This document shows, one piece after another, positions 36,376 through 48,899 of a stretch of DNA of 64,000 nucleotides; position 1 is the stretch's first letter, and every line of letters starts with the position of its first letter. The notes below the pieces were generated by a model that was not told where the DNA came from, searched no databases, and was given only the letters and a program-made list of their open reading frames with translations. The position numbers were made by a program, and so were the translations under genes. The stretch spans positions 11,815,000-11,878,999 of the forward strand of contig NC_087181.1 of NCBI RefSeq assembly GCF_035594125.1, written 5' to 3'. This stretch comes from Scylla paramamosain. Its lineage: Eukaryota; Arthropoda; Malacostraca; Decapoda; Portunidae.

Positions 36376-36780
36376 TTCCTCCTTCCTAGAATCCACGCGA
36401 CCCTTTGCCGGAGAGAACGAAGCGTGGTCAGCGTTCATTAAGAATTCACAAGTGGTCCTATAATTCAAGCGGCGAGGCGCTGGGAAACACTCCGTCTGTG
36501 GTGCATTTTAAACAACACACCTCCGATTATGACTCTGGCAACGAGGTCTGCTTAGAAAGTGAGATGAAGTAGTAGTAGTAGTTGTAGTAGTGGTAGTAGT
36601 TACAGAGGCGACAGTTGCACTCTAGTTAGTAAAAGAGGAATGGTTTATGTTAATTTTAATTTTGCTTTCCGTGTTCTTTTTTTTTTTTTCATTCATTCTT
36701 AATCATGGTCGAATATTCTGTACTCATTTCAAGTCTGTTTTCCGTTTATTTTTCTCTCTCAGTCTCGAGTTTTAATCCAT
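36376..36780. other. Unassigned segment with a short (AGT)n
   Basis: AGT repeat at 36567-36600; otherwise unique DNA. Confidence 0.45.
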
Positions 36781-36924
36781 TAAGAATCTTTATTTTAGAT
36801 CCTGCTTAGCACATTGTAAATGAAAGCATAATTAGATTTTTGGCCTCGATATGATAAAAACTTATAACAACTGATACGTAAGGCACTTGAATACTACTAG
36901 AAGACTAATAAATAAACAGTCACT

Positions 36925-37010
<86 letters not shown>

Positions 37011-37300
37011 ACAAAAACCACTTAGCACATTGTACATAAAGATTGAAAACTTGACTTCAGACCTCGATATGATAAAAATTGGTCAGTAGTTTAAATAAGA
37101 CACTATATAATACACAAAGAATACTAATACAACACTAATAAAGAGTCACTGGGAGAGAGAGAAAACAAAAACCGCTAACCAAACTGTAAATAAAGGATGA
37201 AAACTCGACTTCTGACCTCGATATAATGAAAATTGCCCTGCAGCTCAAATAGGACACTAAAATACTACTAGCACAATAATAAAAAGAATCACCCAGACCT
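36781..37300. repeat. Degenerate array, about 140-155 bp unit, with (GA)n inside
   Basis: CTTAGCACATTGTAAAT, GACCTCGATATGATAAAAA and CAGTCACTGGGAGAGAGA recur near 36806, 37021 and 37177. (GA)n at 36928-37007 expanded from the GAGAGA in one unit. Confidence 0.82.
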
Positions 37301-37489
37301 TCTCTTATCGTCTAGAGCGTTAGCCTGAAAATTTCCCTTAACTTCTTCGCCTTTATGAAAATTTGTGACGTTTTTTTCTCCCTCTCAGTTTCCCGAAGAG
37401 GAGAAAAGAATGACTCGCAAGGGTTATGAAGGTGAGGCAGTGATAATGACAGATAACGAGGCACCATCTCCAGGCCAGCGTGGGAAAGA

Positions 37490-37717
37490 GAGCTTGGGAG
37501 TGTGAGGTGAGCATGGGAGTGTGAACGGAGGGAGCGTGGGAGAGTGAGCGGAGCGTGGGAGTGGAGGTATGTTTGGCGGGAGTGCTGGAGTGTTTGACTT
37601 GCTCCGACTGGTGAAAATGTGGTGGTAGTGGTGGTGGTAGTGGTGGTGGTGGTGGTGGGGGTGGTGGTGGTGGTGATGGTGGTGGCAAGTGGCGACCTTC
37701 TCAAGTGTATGTACCTT

Positions 37718-37796
<79 letters not shown>
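37490..37796 (+). repeat. GGAGTG minisatellite, (GGT)n and (CT)n
   Basis: GTGGGAGTGTGAGCGGAG variants 37490-37575; GGT 37617-37685; CT 37717-37796. Confidence 0.9.
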
Positions 37797-37797
<1 letters not shown>

Positions 37798-38192
37798 GTG
37801 ACACAAGGCGACGTCCATCGATCTTAGGACACAATAAGGGATCCACGGTCCCCACTCCCTTGACACCCCTCCCCTTTCCCTCCTTCCCCCCCTTCCTCAC
37901 CTCACTGCATCCCCTAAATTTCCCTAATCGTCTTAAAATTCTCCACGACTCCCATTAAACGACAATACCACAAAAGAATCATAATTTATGCGATATATCA
38001 CCTCGGAAGAAAAGAGAGAGGGAGTGGGAGAGAGCGGGAGTGGGGAGATGCATGCGGTATCACTATTATCGGTAAAGTGTCGAGTGAAAGGAAGTGAGAG
38101 AGAGAGGGAGAGGGAGAGGAACAGAAGACCTTTCAAATAAGAACTAATTATTTTGAGATTCTGTGACGCTGAAAGAGACTAGTCAGGTTTTG

Positions 38193-38195
<3 letters not shown>

Positions 38196-38279
<84 letters not shown>
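38196..38279 (+). repeat. (CT)n microsatellite
   Basis: Pure CT. Confidence 0.97.
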
Positions 38280-38281
<2 letters not shown>

Positions 38282-38306
38282 GAAATGCGCTTCACTCATA
38301 CTAATG

Positions 38307-38541
<235 letters not shown>

Positions 38542-38619
38542 TGCTTAATTAATTCCTTGAAAAGAATGCTGATTAATTTATTCCAGGTAAACAAGATAAG
38601 GTGTGGTTCTGTCTGTCTT

Positions 38620-38620
<1 letters not shown>

Positions 38621-38703
<83 letters not shown>

Positions 38704-38808
38704 GCACTCTTCTTCCGCCATCTTCTCTCCCTCGCCACTTCCTCATCTTCACCTTCCATCTCTAACCCTCTCCTCCTCCTCCTCCTCCTCCTCCTCCTCC
38801 TCCTCGTC
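38621..38808 (+). repeat. (CT)n and (CTC)n
   Basis: CT 38621-38701; CTC 38769-38805. Confidence 0.96.
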
Positions 38809-38939
38809 GTGGTTGGCAGTGGTAAGGCATCACTCATGTATAAAATCAAACGTTTCCCGCCGCGTTCTTTTGTCTTTTGCAGTCTTTTCCGCCCAGAGTG
38901 TGTTTTCCTCTCACAAAGACTTAACGCTTCACAATATAT

Positions 38940-39262
38940 CCCCTTCCCTCTCCCTCTCTCTCTCTCTCTCCCTCTCTCTTCTCACTCACCCTCACTTCCT
39001 CACTCATTCTCTCCTTCATTCTCAGCTAAGGTTATCCTATTCCCTCATGTACTCACTCTCTCACTCTCTCAATCCCTTTCTTATTGTCTTACACACTCAC
39101 GCACTCTTCTCTCTCCCTTACTGTCTCTCTCCCTTATTCTCACTCATTCCCTCCCTCAATCCAAGCCAAGGTTATAATATCTACTCCCTCTTTCCCTCAC
39201 TCAGTCCTTCACCCTCTCCCTCTCTCACTCTCTCCCTCTCTCACTTCTGGCTAAGGTCATAA
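38940..39262 (+). repeat. Pyrimidine minisatellite with GCTAAGGTTATAAT motif
   Basis: TCACTCATTCCCTCCCTCAA and CAAGGTTATAATATCTACTC type units. The same motif reappears at 41020-41045. Confidence 0.75.
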
Positions 39263-39964
39263 TTCCTCCAGTAATTTTCCTTGCAAGGCACTACAAAAAA
39301 ATTCCCCTCCACGTTTCTTGTCCTTTTTTCCCATTAATTTTCCTTGTTTTCCTCCGAAGACATCGCAACATTTTCGTTCCTCGTGTTATCTGTCTGTATA
39401 CAAGAAAAAAATTTCCTCCCATGTTAGTTGTCTGTATTTCCTTGTAACTATCCTTGTTTTCCTTCTAAGATACAAAATTTTCCTCCCACGCCATCAGTGT
39501 GTCTGTTTTGTCTATTGATTTTCCTTGCAAGAAACCACATTGCTTTCCTCCCAATTTCCACGCTGTCTGTCTATTTTCCCTAGTAATTTTCCTTGCAAGA
39601 CACCATAAGCAGTTTCCCTTCCCTCCTACCATCAGACTGTCTATTTTCCGCAATGCTAATTCTATTCCTGCCAGTCTCAACTCTCCCCCTAGCTAAGGTT
39701 GTATTTTAGGAGTGATTTTCCTTCTAAGACATCACACAGTTTCCCTCTCACGCTACCTACCTGTTTTCCTTATTCATTCTCCTTGCAAGACACCACACAT
39801 TGTTTCCCTCCTTCCTACCACAACGCTATCTGTTTGTTTTCCTCACAAACTCTATTCATACGAGTCTTAATATTTAAGACTAACTTCTCTTCTAAGACAC
39901 AAGAATAAGTTTTCCTCCTCCTACCACGTACTGTTTCCCTCGCTAATTCTATTTCTCACGGTCT
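39263..39964. repeat. Degenerate tandem array, about 60-70 bp subunits
   Basis: ATTTTCCTTGCAAGACACCA and TTTCCCTCCCACG variants near 39274, 39515, 39588, 39712 and 39775. Confidence 0.75.
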
Positions 39965-40284
39965 CAGTTCCCTTGTTTCCTGCGTACTACCTACACTCAT
40001 AATTACTCGTGTCATCCCTGGTGGCTGCCTCATAACTTCTCCCCCCCAGCCTTGCTCAGTCCCGCGGGGCAGTCAACAACTACGTCAGAAGCAGCCCACA
40101 CACGTCCTCTCCTTCCCTCTCTTCGTCTCGTCTCTCTTTACCCAAGGACGTGTTTAGCTTAGCCCCTTTATCATCAGTGACTGCTCCTGTCTCGCTGCGT
40201 CGCGAAGAGAAGCTTTACAGTTCAATAGGGAAAGCATAGGAAGTGTCATTGAGTTAGTGTCTCAGTGCGTGCAACTCTTTTCCT
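39965..40284. other. Unassigned segment
   Basis: Unique DNA, no ORF or motif recognised. Confidence 0.4.
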
Positions 40285-40492
40285 GAAACGCTATACTCTC
40301 TAACCACTACTATTTTCAAAGGCCACAGAGATGATTAGCCGGGTTCCTACTAGTGTTTCTCCTGTTCGTAATGCAGAAATGTCATTAATCTGTGACTAAA
40401 ATCTTAAAAACAGCGTTAAATACCCGTATCACTTCAACTAAAGCCTTTTGAAAGTAGTGGAGGTGCGGCGCTGAAGTGTTTCAGAACGTGGC
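40285..40492. mobile_element. MITE-like element copy D, inverted relative to B
   Basis: Ends TCCTGAAACGCTATACTCTC and GAAGTGTTTCAGAACG. The body reads as the reverse complement of copy B (TTTTCAAAGGCCACAGAGAT; TTTTGAAAGTAGTGGAGGTG). Confidence 0.72.
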
Positions 40493-40930
40493 CCTGTTGT
40501 GAAGCGCCGTCCCTTGAGGTTACGTCAAGGAGCGTGGGTTTGGTGGATTGTTAGGGTGCATGTATCATCAGTGAAGAGGAACGTTGGGGAAGAACAAGGA
40601 TAAGATGGATTAGTATATGACGCATAAAAGAGAAAGAGAGGAAGAGGGTGAGGGGAGGGAGGGAGGCAGACAGACAAACAATTAAGACTCGTCCCATTCT
40701 TTTTCGCCTTCATTTTACAACAGATTCTCGTTTTTGCACTGCACGTAAGAGATTATACAAGTTTTACCAACTGCACTTAACACTCATCGGGAACAATTAT
40801 AATTATCAATACACTTTACTAAGACCAAGAATATTTCACCTGGCAAACACACACATTACTTCAAGTCAAAATTCACGACAAGACACAGCACTTTTCACAC
40901 CCACTGCACTCAACACTGAATTATTCACTG
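40493..40930. other. Unassigned segment
   Basis: Short purine patch (40628-40680), then AT-rich DNA with a loose repeat of CAACTGCACTTAACACTC. No gene. Confidence 0.4.
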
Positions 40931-41180
40931 GGAAAAATTGCTAACACAGTCTTCCCCTCACTCCTTCACTCATTGCCTCCCTCACTCATTTCCTGCCTCG
41001 CTCATTCCCTCCTTCACTCCAAGGCAAGGTTATAATTTCTACTTCGCTTGCTTGCTCCCTCGCTCCAAGTCCTTCCTTCCCTCCCTCGCTCGCTCAGTCA
41101 TTCACTCCCTCCCCCATTCCCTCACTCCTTCCCTTCCTCACTCCTTTCATTCTTCCCTCACTCATTCCCTCCCTCACACA
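40931..41180 (+). repeat. Pyrimidine minisatellite (CCTCACTCATTCC)
   Basis: Same motif family as 38940-39262, including GCAAGGTTATAATTTCTACT. Confidence 0.8.
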
Positions 41181-41261
41181 TACACACAACGCCATACTTT
41201 ACCTGACAAACACATGTGTCACACCAAACAAACACACACAACAAAACACACAGGTACTCAC

Positions 41262-41479
41262 ATCCACAGCCACGCCGGGTAGCTCAAAGATGTCCACGGG
41301 GTTTCTGTCGCCTGGCGTGTACCTGTAAAATTCATCCTGGCCTCTGTACCACGTGACGGAATACAGCGGATCCCCTTCAAGGTCGTAGTTGCAGTCCAGC
41401 TCCACCGGCTTCCCCGTGACCTGGTGGGCGGGGACTGTGATGGACTCTAGCTTCAGCGCCTCCACGTCCCCACTGCAGC
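41262..41479 (-). CDS. beat: Beat exon 2: N-terminal half of Ig domain 1
   Basis: 218 nt, phase 1 in and phase 0 out, encoding residues 25-97. The acceptor is TTCCAG at 41485-41480 after a CTTCC-rich tract, and the donor is GTGAGT at 41261-41256. Visible features are Cys54 of the Ig disulfide in LDCNYDLEGD, the Ig core Trp68 in SVTWYRG, the Beat-specific EFYRYTPGD (74-82), and PGVAVD at the end. Cys26 lies just after the predicted signal cleavage site. This block is among the most conserved parts of Beat proteins. A LINE 3' end sits only about 70 bp upstream of the acceptor, so the branch point must lie in that short stretch (41480-41549). Confidence 0.95.
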
Positions 41480-41549
41480 CTGGAAGGGAGGAAGGAAGGA
41501 AGAGGATTGAGAGACGTACGAGATGTGTCACTACTGAGGGTGCTTAAGT

Positions 41550-43668
41550 TTTTTTTTTTCTTTTTTATGTAGGAGACACTGGCCAAGGAAAAAAAAAAAA
41601 ATGGCCACTGAAATGCCGGTCCCCGAATAGAGTCCAAAGCGGTAGTCAAAAATTGAAGAGTAAGTGTCTTGAAACCTCCCTCTTGAAGAAATTCAAGTCA
41701 CAGGAAGGTGGAAATACAGAAGCAGGCAGGGAGTTCCAGAGTTTACCAGAGAAAGAGATGAATTATTGAGAATACTCGTGCTGGTTAACTCTTGCATTAG
41801 AGAGGTGGACAGAATAGGAGTGAGAGAAAAGAAAGTCTTGTGCAGCGAGGCCGCGGGAGAAGGGAAGACATGCACTTAGCAAGATCAAAAGAGCAGTTAG
41901 CATGAAAATAGCGGCAGAAGACAGCAAGAGATGCAACACTGCGGCGATGAGCAAGAGGCTGAAGACAGTCAGTCAGAGGAGAGGAGTCGATGAGACGAAA
42001 AGCTTTTGATTCCACTGTCTAGAAGATCGGTATGAGTGGAAGCAGCCCCCCCCCCCCCTTAGACATGTGAAACACTCCATACATGGACGGATAAGGCCCC
42101 TGTACAGAGTTAGCAGCTGAAAGGGTGAGAAAAACTGGCGGAGACGTCTCAGAACGCGTAACTTCATAGAAGCTGTTTTAACTAGAGATGAGATGGGAAG
42201 TTTCCAGTTTAGATTATAAGTAAAGGACAGACCGAGGATGTTCAGTGTAGACGAGGGGAACAGATGAGTGTCATTGAAGAAGAGGGGATAGTTGTCTGGA
42301 AGGTTCTGTCGAGTTGTTAGATGGAGGAATTGAGTTTTTGAGACATTGAACAATACTAAGTTTACTCTGCCCCAATTGAATTTTGTGGAGATCAGAAGTC
42401 AGGCGTTCTGTAGGTTCCCTGCGTGAATTGTTTACTTCCTGAAAGGTTGGATGTCTATGAAAAGACGTGGAAAAGTGTAGGGTGAAATCATCAACGTAGG
42501 AGTGGATAGGACAAGAAGTTTGGTTTTAGAAGATCATTGATGAATAATAGGAAGAGAGTGGGTGACTGGACAGAACCCTGAGGAAAACCACTGTTAGTAG
42601 ATTTAGGAGATTACAGAGAGAAGGACAGAAGTCGTAGAAGGGTAGTTTGGAAATCAAAGCTTTGTGCCAGACTCTATCAAAAGCTTTTGATATGTCTAAG
42701 GCAACCGCAAAAGCTTCACCAAAATCTCTAAAAGAGGATGACCAAGACTCGATAAGGAAAGCCATAAGATCACCAGTAGAGCGGCCTTGACGGAACCCAT
42801 ACTGGAGATCAGATAGAAGGCTGTGAAGTGATAGATATTTAAGAATCTTCCAGTTGAAGATAGATTTTAAAACTTTATATAGACAGGAAATTAAACCAAT
42901 AGGACAGTAGTTTGAGGGATTAAAACGGTCATCCTTTTTAGGAACAGGCTGAATGTAGGCAAACTTCCAGCAAGAAGGAAAGGTAGATGTTGACAGAGTT
43001 GAAAGAGTTTGACTAGGCAAGGAGCAACCACGGAGGTGCAGTTTCGTAGAACAACAGGAAGGACACCATAAGCCTTCCGAGGGTTTAGGCCAGCGCGGGC
43101 ATGAAAAACATCATTGCGAAGAATTTTAATAGGTAGCATGAAGTAGTCAGAGGGTGGAGGAGAGGGAGGAACAAGCCCTGAATCATCCAAAGTAGCGTTT
43201 TAGCAAAATGTTTGAACGACGAGTTCAGCTTTATAGATGAGATAGCAGTGGTGCCATCTGGTTGAAATAAAGGAGGGAAAGAAGAAGCAAAGTTACTGGA
43301 GATATTTTTTGGCTAGATGCCAGAAGTCACGAGGGGAGTTAGATCTAGAAAGATTTTGACACTTTCTATTAACGAAGGAGTTTTTGGCTAGTTGGAGAAC
43401 AGACTTGGCATGGTTCCGGGCAGAAATATAAAGTGCATGAGATTCTGGTGATGGAAGGCTCAAGTACCTTTTGTGGGACACCTCTCAATCATGTATAGCA
43501 CGAGAACAGGCTGTGTTAAACCAAGGTTTGGAAGGTTTGGGTCGAGAAGAGTGAGAAATGTACGCCTCCATGCCAGACACTATCACCTCTGTTATGCGCT
43601 CGGCACACAGAGACAGGTCTCTGTCACAGAAGCAGTAGGCATTCCAAGAGAAATCAGCAAAATAAGGT
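41550..43668 (-). pseudogene. LINE-A copy 2: longer, broken copy of the same retrotransposon
   Basis: Same family as copy 1 but reaching further 5' into the linker between endonuclease and RT (43293-43660 encodes SRSNSPRDFWHLAKKY and upstream sequence). RT block A reads ALDISKAFDRVWH. About 60 bp present in copy 1 are missing here near 42617, and the catalytic box is YVDD (42487-42498) instead of YADD. Further frameshifts lie near 42020, including a run of C. The 3' UTR and A-rich end lie at 41550-41650. It lies in Beat intron 1, sense to the gene, with its 3' end about 70 bp from exon 2. It cannot encode a working enzyme. Confidence 0.92.
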
Positions 43669-43809
43669 TAAAAATTATGGATGTGTGATGTGTGGTTAAC
43701 GTAGGATACTCGAAGGATGTTATAGGAGTACATAGGGTATACTTAAGGAGAAAGGATATTTGAAGGATGATACTGAAGAAATAGGAGGAAAGGGAGGATA
43801 TTCAAAATC

Positions 43810-44660
43810 AAGAATGATACTGGTGGTGGTGGTGGTGGTGGTGGTGGTGGTGGGGGTGGTGGTGGTGGTGGTGGTGGGGGTGGTTTGAAGGAAAAAAGGA
43901 TAAAATTAGAGGACACTATAGAAGGAGAAGGAAAAGGAGGGTGAAATTTCAGGGAGAACGGATAAAAGATGCTACCGAAGGAGAAGATGAAGAAGGAGAG
44001 GAAGGAGGGGGTTTGAGGAAGAAAGGATAAACTAAAGGAGAAAAAGAGGAAAGGAGGAGAAAGTAGAGGTTTGAGGAGAGAAAACTAACCAATAAGGAAA
44101 AGAATGGCACTTCAATTGCAGGAAAAGAAAAAAAGACGTAAAAGAGAGAGCGAATTAAACACAGCGGGAGGAGGCGAGACGGAAGAGAGTGAGGAAGGCG
44201 GAGAAGGGAAAGCCGCGGGAACACTGAAAGAAGGGAACTTTCAAACCAAAAGGACAGACTCAAGAACAGCGGTTATCAAAATGAGGTAGAGAGGAAAAAG
44301 TTGGAGAAGATGGGAAGATAAACTGAAGGAGGAGTGAGGGAAAAGATGAGGTAAAGAGGAGGAGGTGGTTAGGGAATTAGGAGAAACAGGAAAAGTGAGG
44401 GAAAAGATGGAGAGACAGGAGGTTAGGAGAAGGAGAAACAGGAAAAAGATGAAGGAGAGAGAAGTTGGGAGGAGAAGAAACATGAGGAGTGAGGAAAAAG
44501 ATGAAGGAAAGAAGGTTAGGTGGAGAAACAGGAGAAAGAGAAAAGATGAGACGGAGAGGAAGGATTAAGGAAAGAGAAACAGGAATGAATGAAAAGTAAA
44601 AGATAAGATGGAAAGGAAGAGTTAAGGAGGAGAAACAAGAATAATGGAAAGGTAGAAGGT
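43810..44660 (+). repeat. (GGT)n then polypurine minisatellite
   Basis: GGT 43818-43880, then AGGAGAAAGATGAGG-type units to 44660. Confidence 0.88.
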
Positions 44661-44682
44661 ATTACTCGCTGATTGAAAGTGT

Positions 44683-44799
<117 letters not shown>

Positions 44800-45001
44800 G
44801 AAGAACTGATGAAGACAGCAAAGACAATTTCACTCCAGACAAAGAGAGAGACAGATCGACACAGCAACTAACGACGAGAGGAAAGAAAAGAAAAAGGAAA
44901 AATCAGGAGACAAAATATACGAAGCGAGCGAAGTTGTATCCTCCGTAATGAGACTCGTTGATTATATTTGGTCATTCGGCAGCTCTAACTACAGCCATAA
45001 A

Positions 45002-45102
45002 GGGTCATGTGAGGTCACCCGGATGAAAAGTCGTGTCACAATTCAGATTTTTATGGGTCAAAGTTCAAATTTTACAGGTCAAGTGAGGTCAGGGTAAGGT
45101 CA
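45002..45102 (+). promoter_or_regulatory. Cluster of nuclear-receptor half-sites (DR4, DR1, DR4, DR5)
   Basis: Same-strand half-sites: GGGTCA 45002, AGGTCA 45012 (spacer 4); GGGTCA 45055, AGTTCA 45062 (spacer 1); AGGTCA 45076, 45086 and 45097 (spacers 4 and 5). Seven half-sites in 101 bp, in Beat intron 1. DR1, DR4 and DR5 are binding layouts for RXR/USP-type heterodimers (in arthropods EcR-USP and relatives). Function is inferred from motif only; the region also shows a loose about 97 bp duplication. Confidence 0.45.
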
Positions 45103-45139
45103 TGTCTAGTTAATGATAGTCACGCAGATGAGAAGTTAG

Positions 45140-45182
45140 GTTATACTACTACTATTACTACTACTACTACTACTACTACTAC

Positions 45183-45237
<55 letters not shown>

Positions 45238-45305
45238 TCGGGGAGACCAAGGATCAACAAAAAAGCTGAAAAGTCACATTACTACCAGTACCACCACCAC
45301 CACTA

Positions 45306-45340
<35 letters not shown>

Positions 45341-45647
45341 AATAGTAATAATATTTTTTTCTGGCCAAAAGGCAACAAAAAGCTAAAAAGTCACGTAATT
45401 ACCACCACCACCATTACCACTACTACTACTACTACTACTACTATTTTTCTGGTCAGGGTCAACAAAAAAAGCTGAAAAAAAAGGACCACCAGCTGAAAAA
45501 AAAAAAAAGCCCGTTACTGCTACCACTACTACTATCATCACTACCACTATCATCGTATTATTGCTGCTACTTCTATTACCGTACTCCTCTTCTTTCCCCT
45601 CCCCCTACCTCCTCCTCCTCCTCCTCCTCCTCCTCCTCCTCCTCCTC

Positions 45648-45687
<40 letters not shown>

Positions 45688-45710
45688 CACCTCCACCAGT
45701 ACCACCATTC
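45140..45710 (+). repeat. (CTA)n, (ATA)n, (CTC)n and (CAC)n arrays
   Basis: CTA/ATA 45148-45235; CTA 45308-45340 and 45420-45444; CTC/CTA 45608-45675. Interspersed with LINE-like tails. Confidence 0.93.
45236..45480 (-). mobile_element. Three short LINE-A-like tails among (CTA)n/(ATA)n repeats
   Basis: At 45236-45285, 45355-45400 and 45445-45480 the minus strand reads GCTTTTTTGTTGATCCTTGG, TTTTTGTTGCCTTTTGGCC and TTTTTTTGTTGACCCTGACC. All three resemble the last about 30 bp of the LINE-A 3' end, and each continues into a TAT, TAG or A-rich simple repeat. Confidence 0.5.
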
Positions 45711-46025
45711 CCGCGGGCCAGGCCAGGGCAACACGGCGCGGCGCAGTTCAGTCAACACGCCTTTAATCATGTCTACCCGAATGAATGAACGAGTGAGTGA
45801 ACGAGTGAATGAGTAATCTATGAGTCAAGGAGGGGAGTGAATGAGCGCCGCAGCGAACCTCAAACGAATCCTGTTCACTGAAAACGAACCAGCCGAGCCA
45901 TTTAGAATTCAAAATCAACATCAGTCCTTCATTAAACTAAGTCATTGTCGAAAGTGTGTTAAATCATTATGCGTGTATGTATGTGTATGTATGTATGTAT
46001 GTATATTGTTTTAGTATATTCAAGG

Positions 46026-47156
<1,131 letters not shown>

Positions 47157-47203
<47 letters not shown>

Positions 47204-47512
47204 TATCCAGGGCGTGTAATCAAGGGAAGGGCAGTTAATGTAGGAAATATAGCAGCAGCCGTAGCACTCCAGACACGCAGAAAGGATGCAAAACAGGAAG
47301 GGACGCGAGAAAGGCGCGGCTGTTTTCATGATGGTAGGAATGAATGAACGGCGGAAGCTGTGGTGATGGACAGGGTCAAGAGAGAGAGAGAGAGAGAGAA
47401 ACAGAGAGAGAGAAAGAGAGAGAGATTGTGTTGGCAAATAGCGTAGTTTCCATACGAAATATAACAAACTTAACACAACGAAAGATTTGTGTGTGTGTGT
47501 GTGTGTGTGTGG
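47157..47512 (+). repeat. (GA)n blocks and short (GT)n
   Basis: GA 47157-47201 and 47377-47426; GT 47489-47512. Confidence 0.92.
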
Positions 47513-47835
47513 AACCTTGTTTTCGTCATTCGTTTGCTTCGAAGCTTCAGTCTCTTCTCGCCGCGGCTTCTCCCAACTACTAAACGACCCTTGTATCTGT
47601 AACGTATAGGTAACCACTTAACTAGCAATTTGATCGTTACGTTTGTGGAGTCATGAGTGTGAACTGGACTAGTGATGATGGTTAGCGATAATTTGACCTG
47701 GAAATAGTAAACTAGTGAACTAATGCACTGTGTAAACGGCTGAACTCGAACAGCCGCTCAGTTATTATTACCTGCACCACCACCATGGCAACACACCCAA
47801 CCACAAAACCACCACGGCGGCCTGGGTCATCTGCA
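47513..47835. other. Unassigned segment
   Basis: Unique DNA with no recognised feature. Confidence 0.4.
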
Positions 47836-48075
47836 ACACAAGAACACAAGGGAAGCTGCAAGAAGCCATCAGGTCTACACGTGGCAATCCCTGTATTAAC
47901 TTAAACAAGCCTGCCCACTTCCACTATCATGCACAAATTTCTATTTTTTAAAAAAGCTCCCTAATGACTCGGCACTAACAACCTGATTAATGAGTCTATT
48001 CCATTCTTCTACCACTCTAAAAAAACAATTCCTTCCCGTCTCTTTTTATATTAACGTTACCAAGCTTGAACACCA
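47836..48075 (-). mobile_element. LINE-B 3' end fragment, longest single copy
   Basis: The minus strand encodes EEWNRLINQVVSAESLGSF, a common LINE ORF2 C-terminal motif, followed by ATTGCCACGTGTAGACCTGA and GCTTCTTGCAGCTTCCCTTG. Confidence 0.78.
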
Positions 48076-48084
48076 TTTCTCCCC

Positions 48085-48165
48085 CTAGAAACACGAGGGA
48101 AGCTATGTGAAGCCATCAGACCTACACGTGGCGGTTACTGTACGAAACACGCTTACCTACATCCC
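48085..48165 (-). mobile_element. LINE-B 3' end fragment, short
   Basis: Second tail about 30 bp beyond the previous one, same orientation, with CGCCACGTGTAGGTCTGA and AGCTTCCCTCGTGTTTC. Confidence 0.7.
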
Positions 48166-48359
48166 ATCATTCCCTCGCCACTTTCTTCTCGATCCTCCCC
48201 ACAACACAGCAAACACCACGCGTCACTGAGATACCCAAGAGGAGCATTGGAGGCACAGGAGTACTCAGGTGTGGGTATAGGACGTGAGACGGCATTACGT
48301 AGTTTTCCTCACCTCACTCGTGCCCTTCACTGACTGCCTGCTTGTTGCGTGCGCATCTA

Positions 48360-48865
48360 CACAAAAGAGTAAGATGGAATACGACTCCTCAGTAATGCTT
48401 TGCTTCCTTGCGTGTTGCCATCTGTGTTTGGATCAGTGAGTCATAGAAAACGTAGGAAACTGAAATGGTAACTATTATTGTCTTAGTTATTCAATTACTG
48501 CGTAAGTTTCGTATTTTATCTTCTTTATATCTAACGCTTCAGTAAAGCTCCGTATTTGTGTTGCCATCCGCTTTTTTTCAATCATTATATCGTAATAGTA
48601 GAAAACTTAGGAAATTTAACTATTGTGTCCTTTATTGCAGTATTGCGTGACTCTAATATAAATATTTTACCTTCCTTATATAAAACTCTTATGTAAACCG
48701 TGATGTCCTCAGTGTTGCAATCTGTGTTTGAATCAGTCAATTATAGAAAACGTAGGGAATTTAATCAGTAACTAATTGTTCTTTTACGACACTATTGCGT
48801 GACTTTCTTACACTTTTATCTTGATATGCACGAAAACACCTCAGTCTTCCTTGATGCACGCGAGG
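48360..48865. repeat. Degenerate tandem array, about 150 bp unit
   Basis: GTGTTGCCATCTGTGTTTG, ATCAGTGAGTCATAGAAAAC and CAATTACTGCGT blocks recur near 48410, 48560 and 48710. Confidence 0.75.
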
Positions 48866-48899
48866 AAACCTTATTGCAAGGCCGTCACACTCACGTCAC

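Noticed and set aside
35535..36463. Overlapping plus-strand frames of 159-212 codons
   Set aside because: Pyrimidine-rich minisatellite read in three frames. The 5S-derived fragment also runs through one of them on the other strand.
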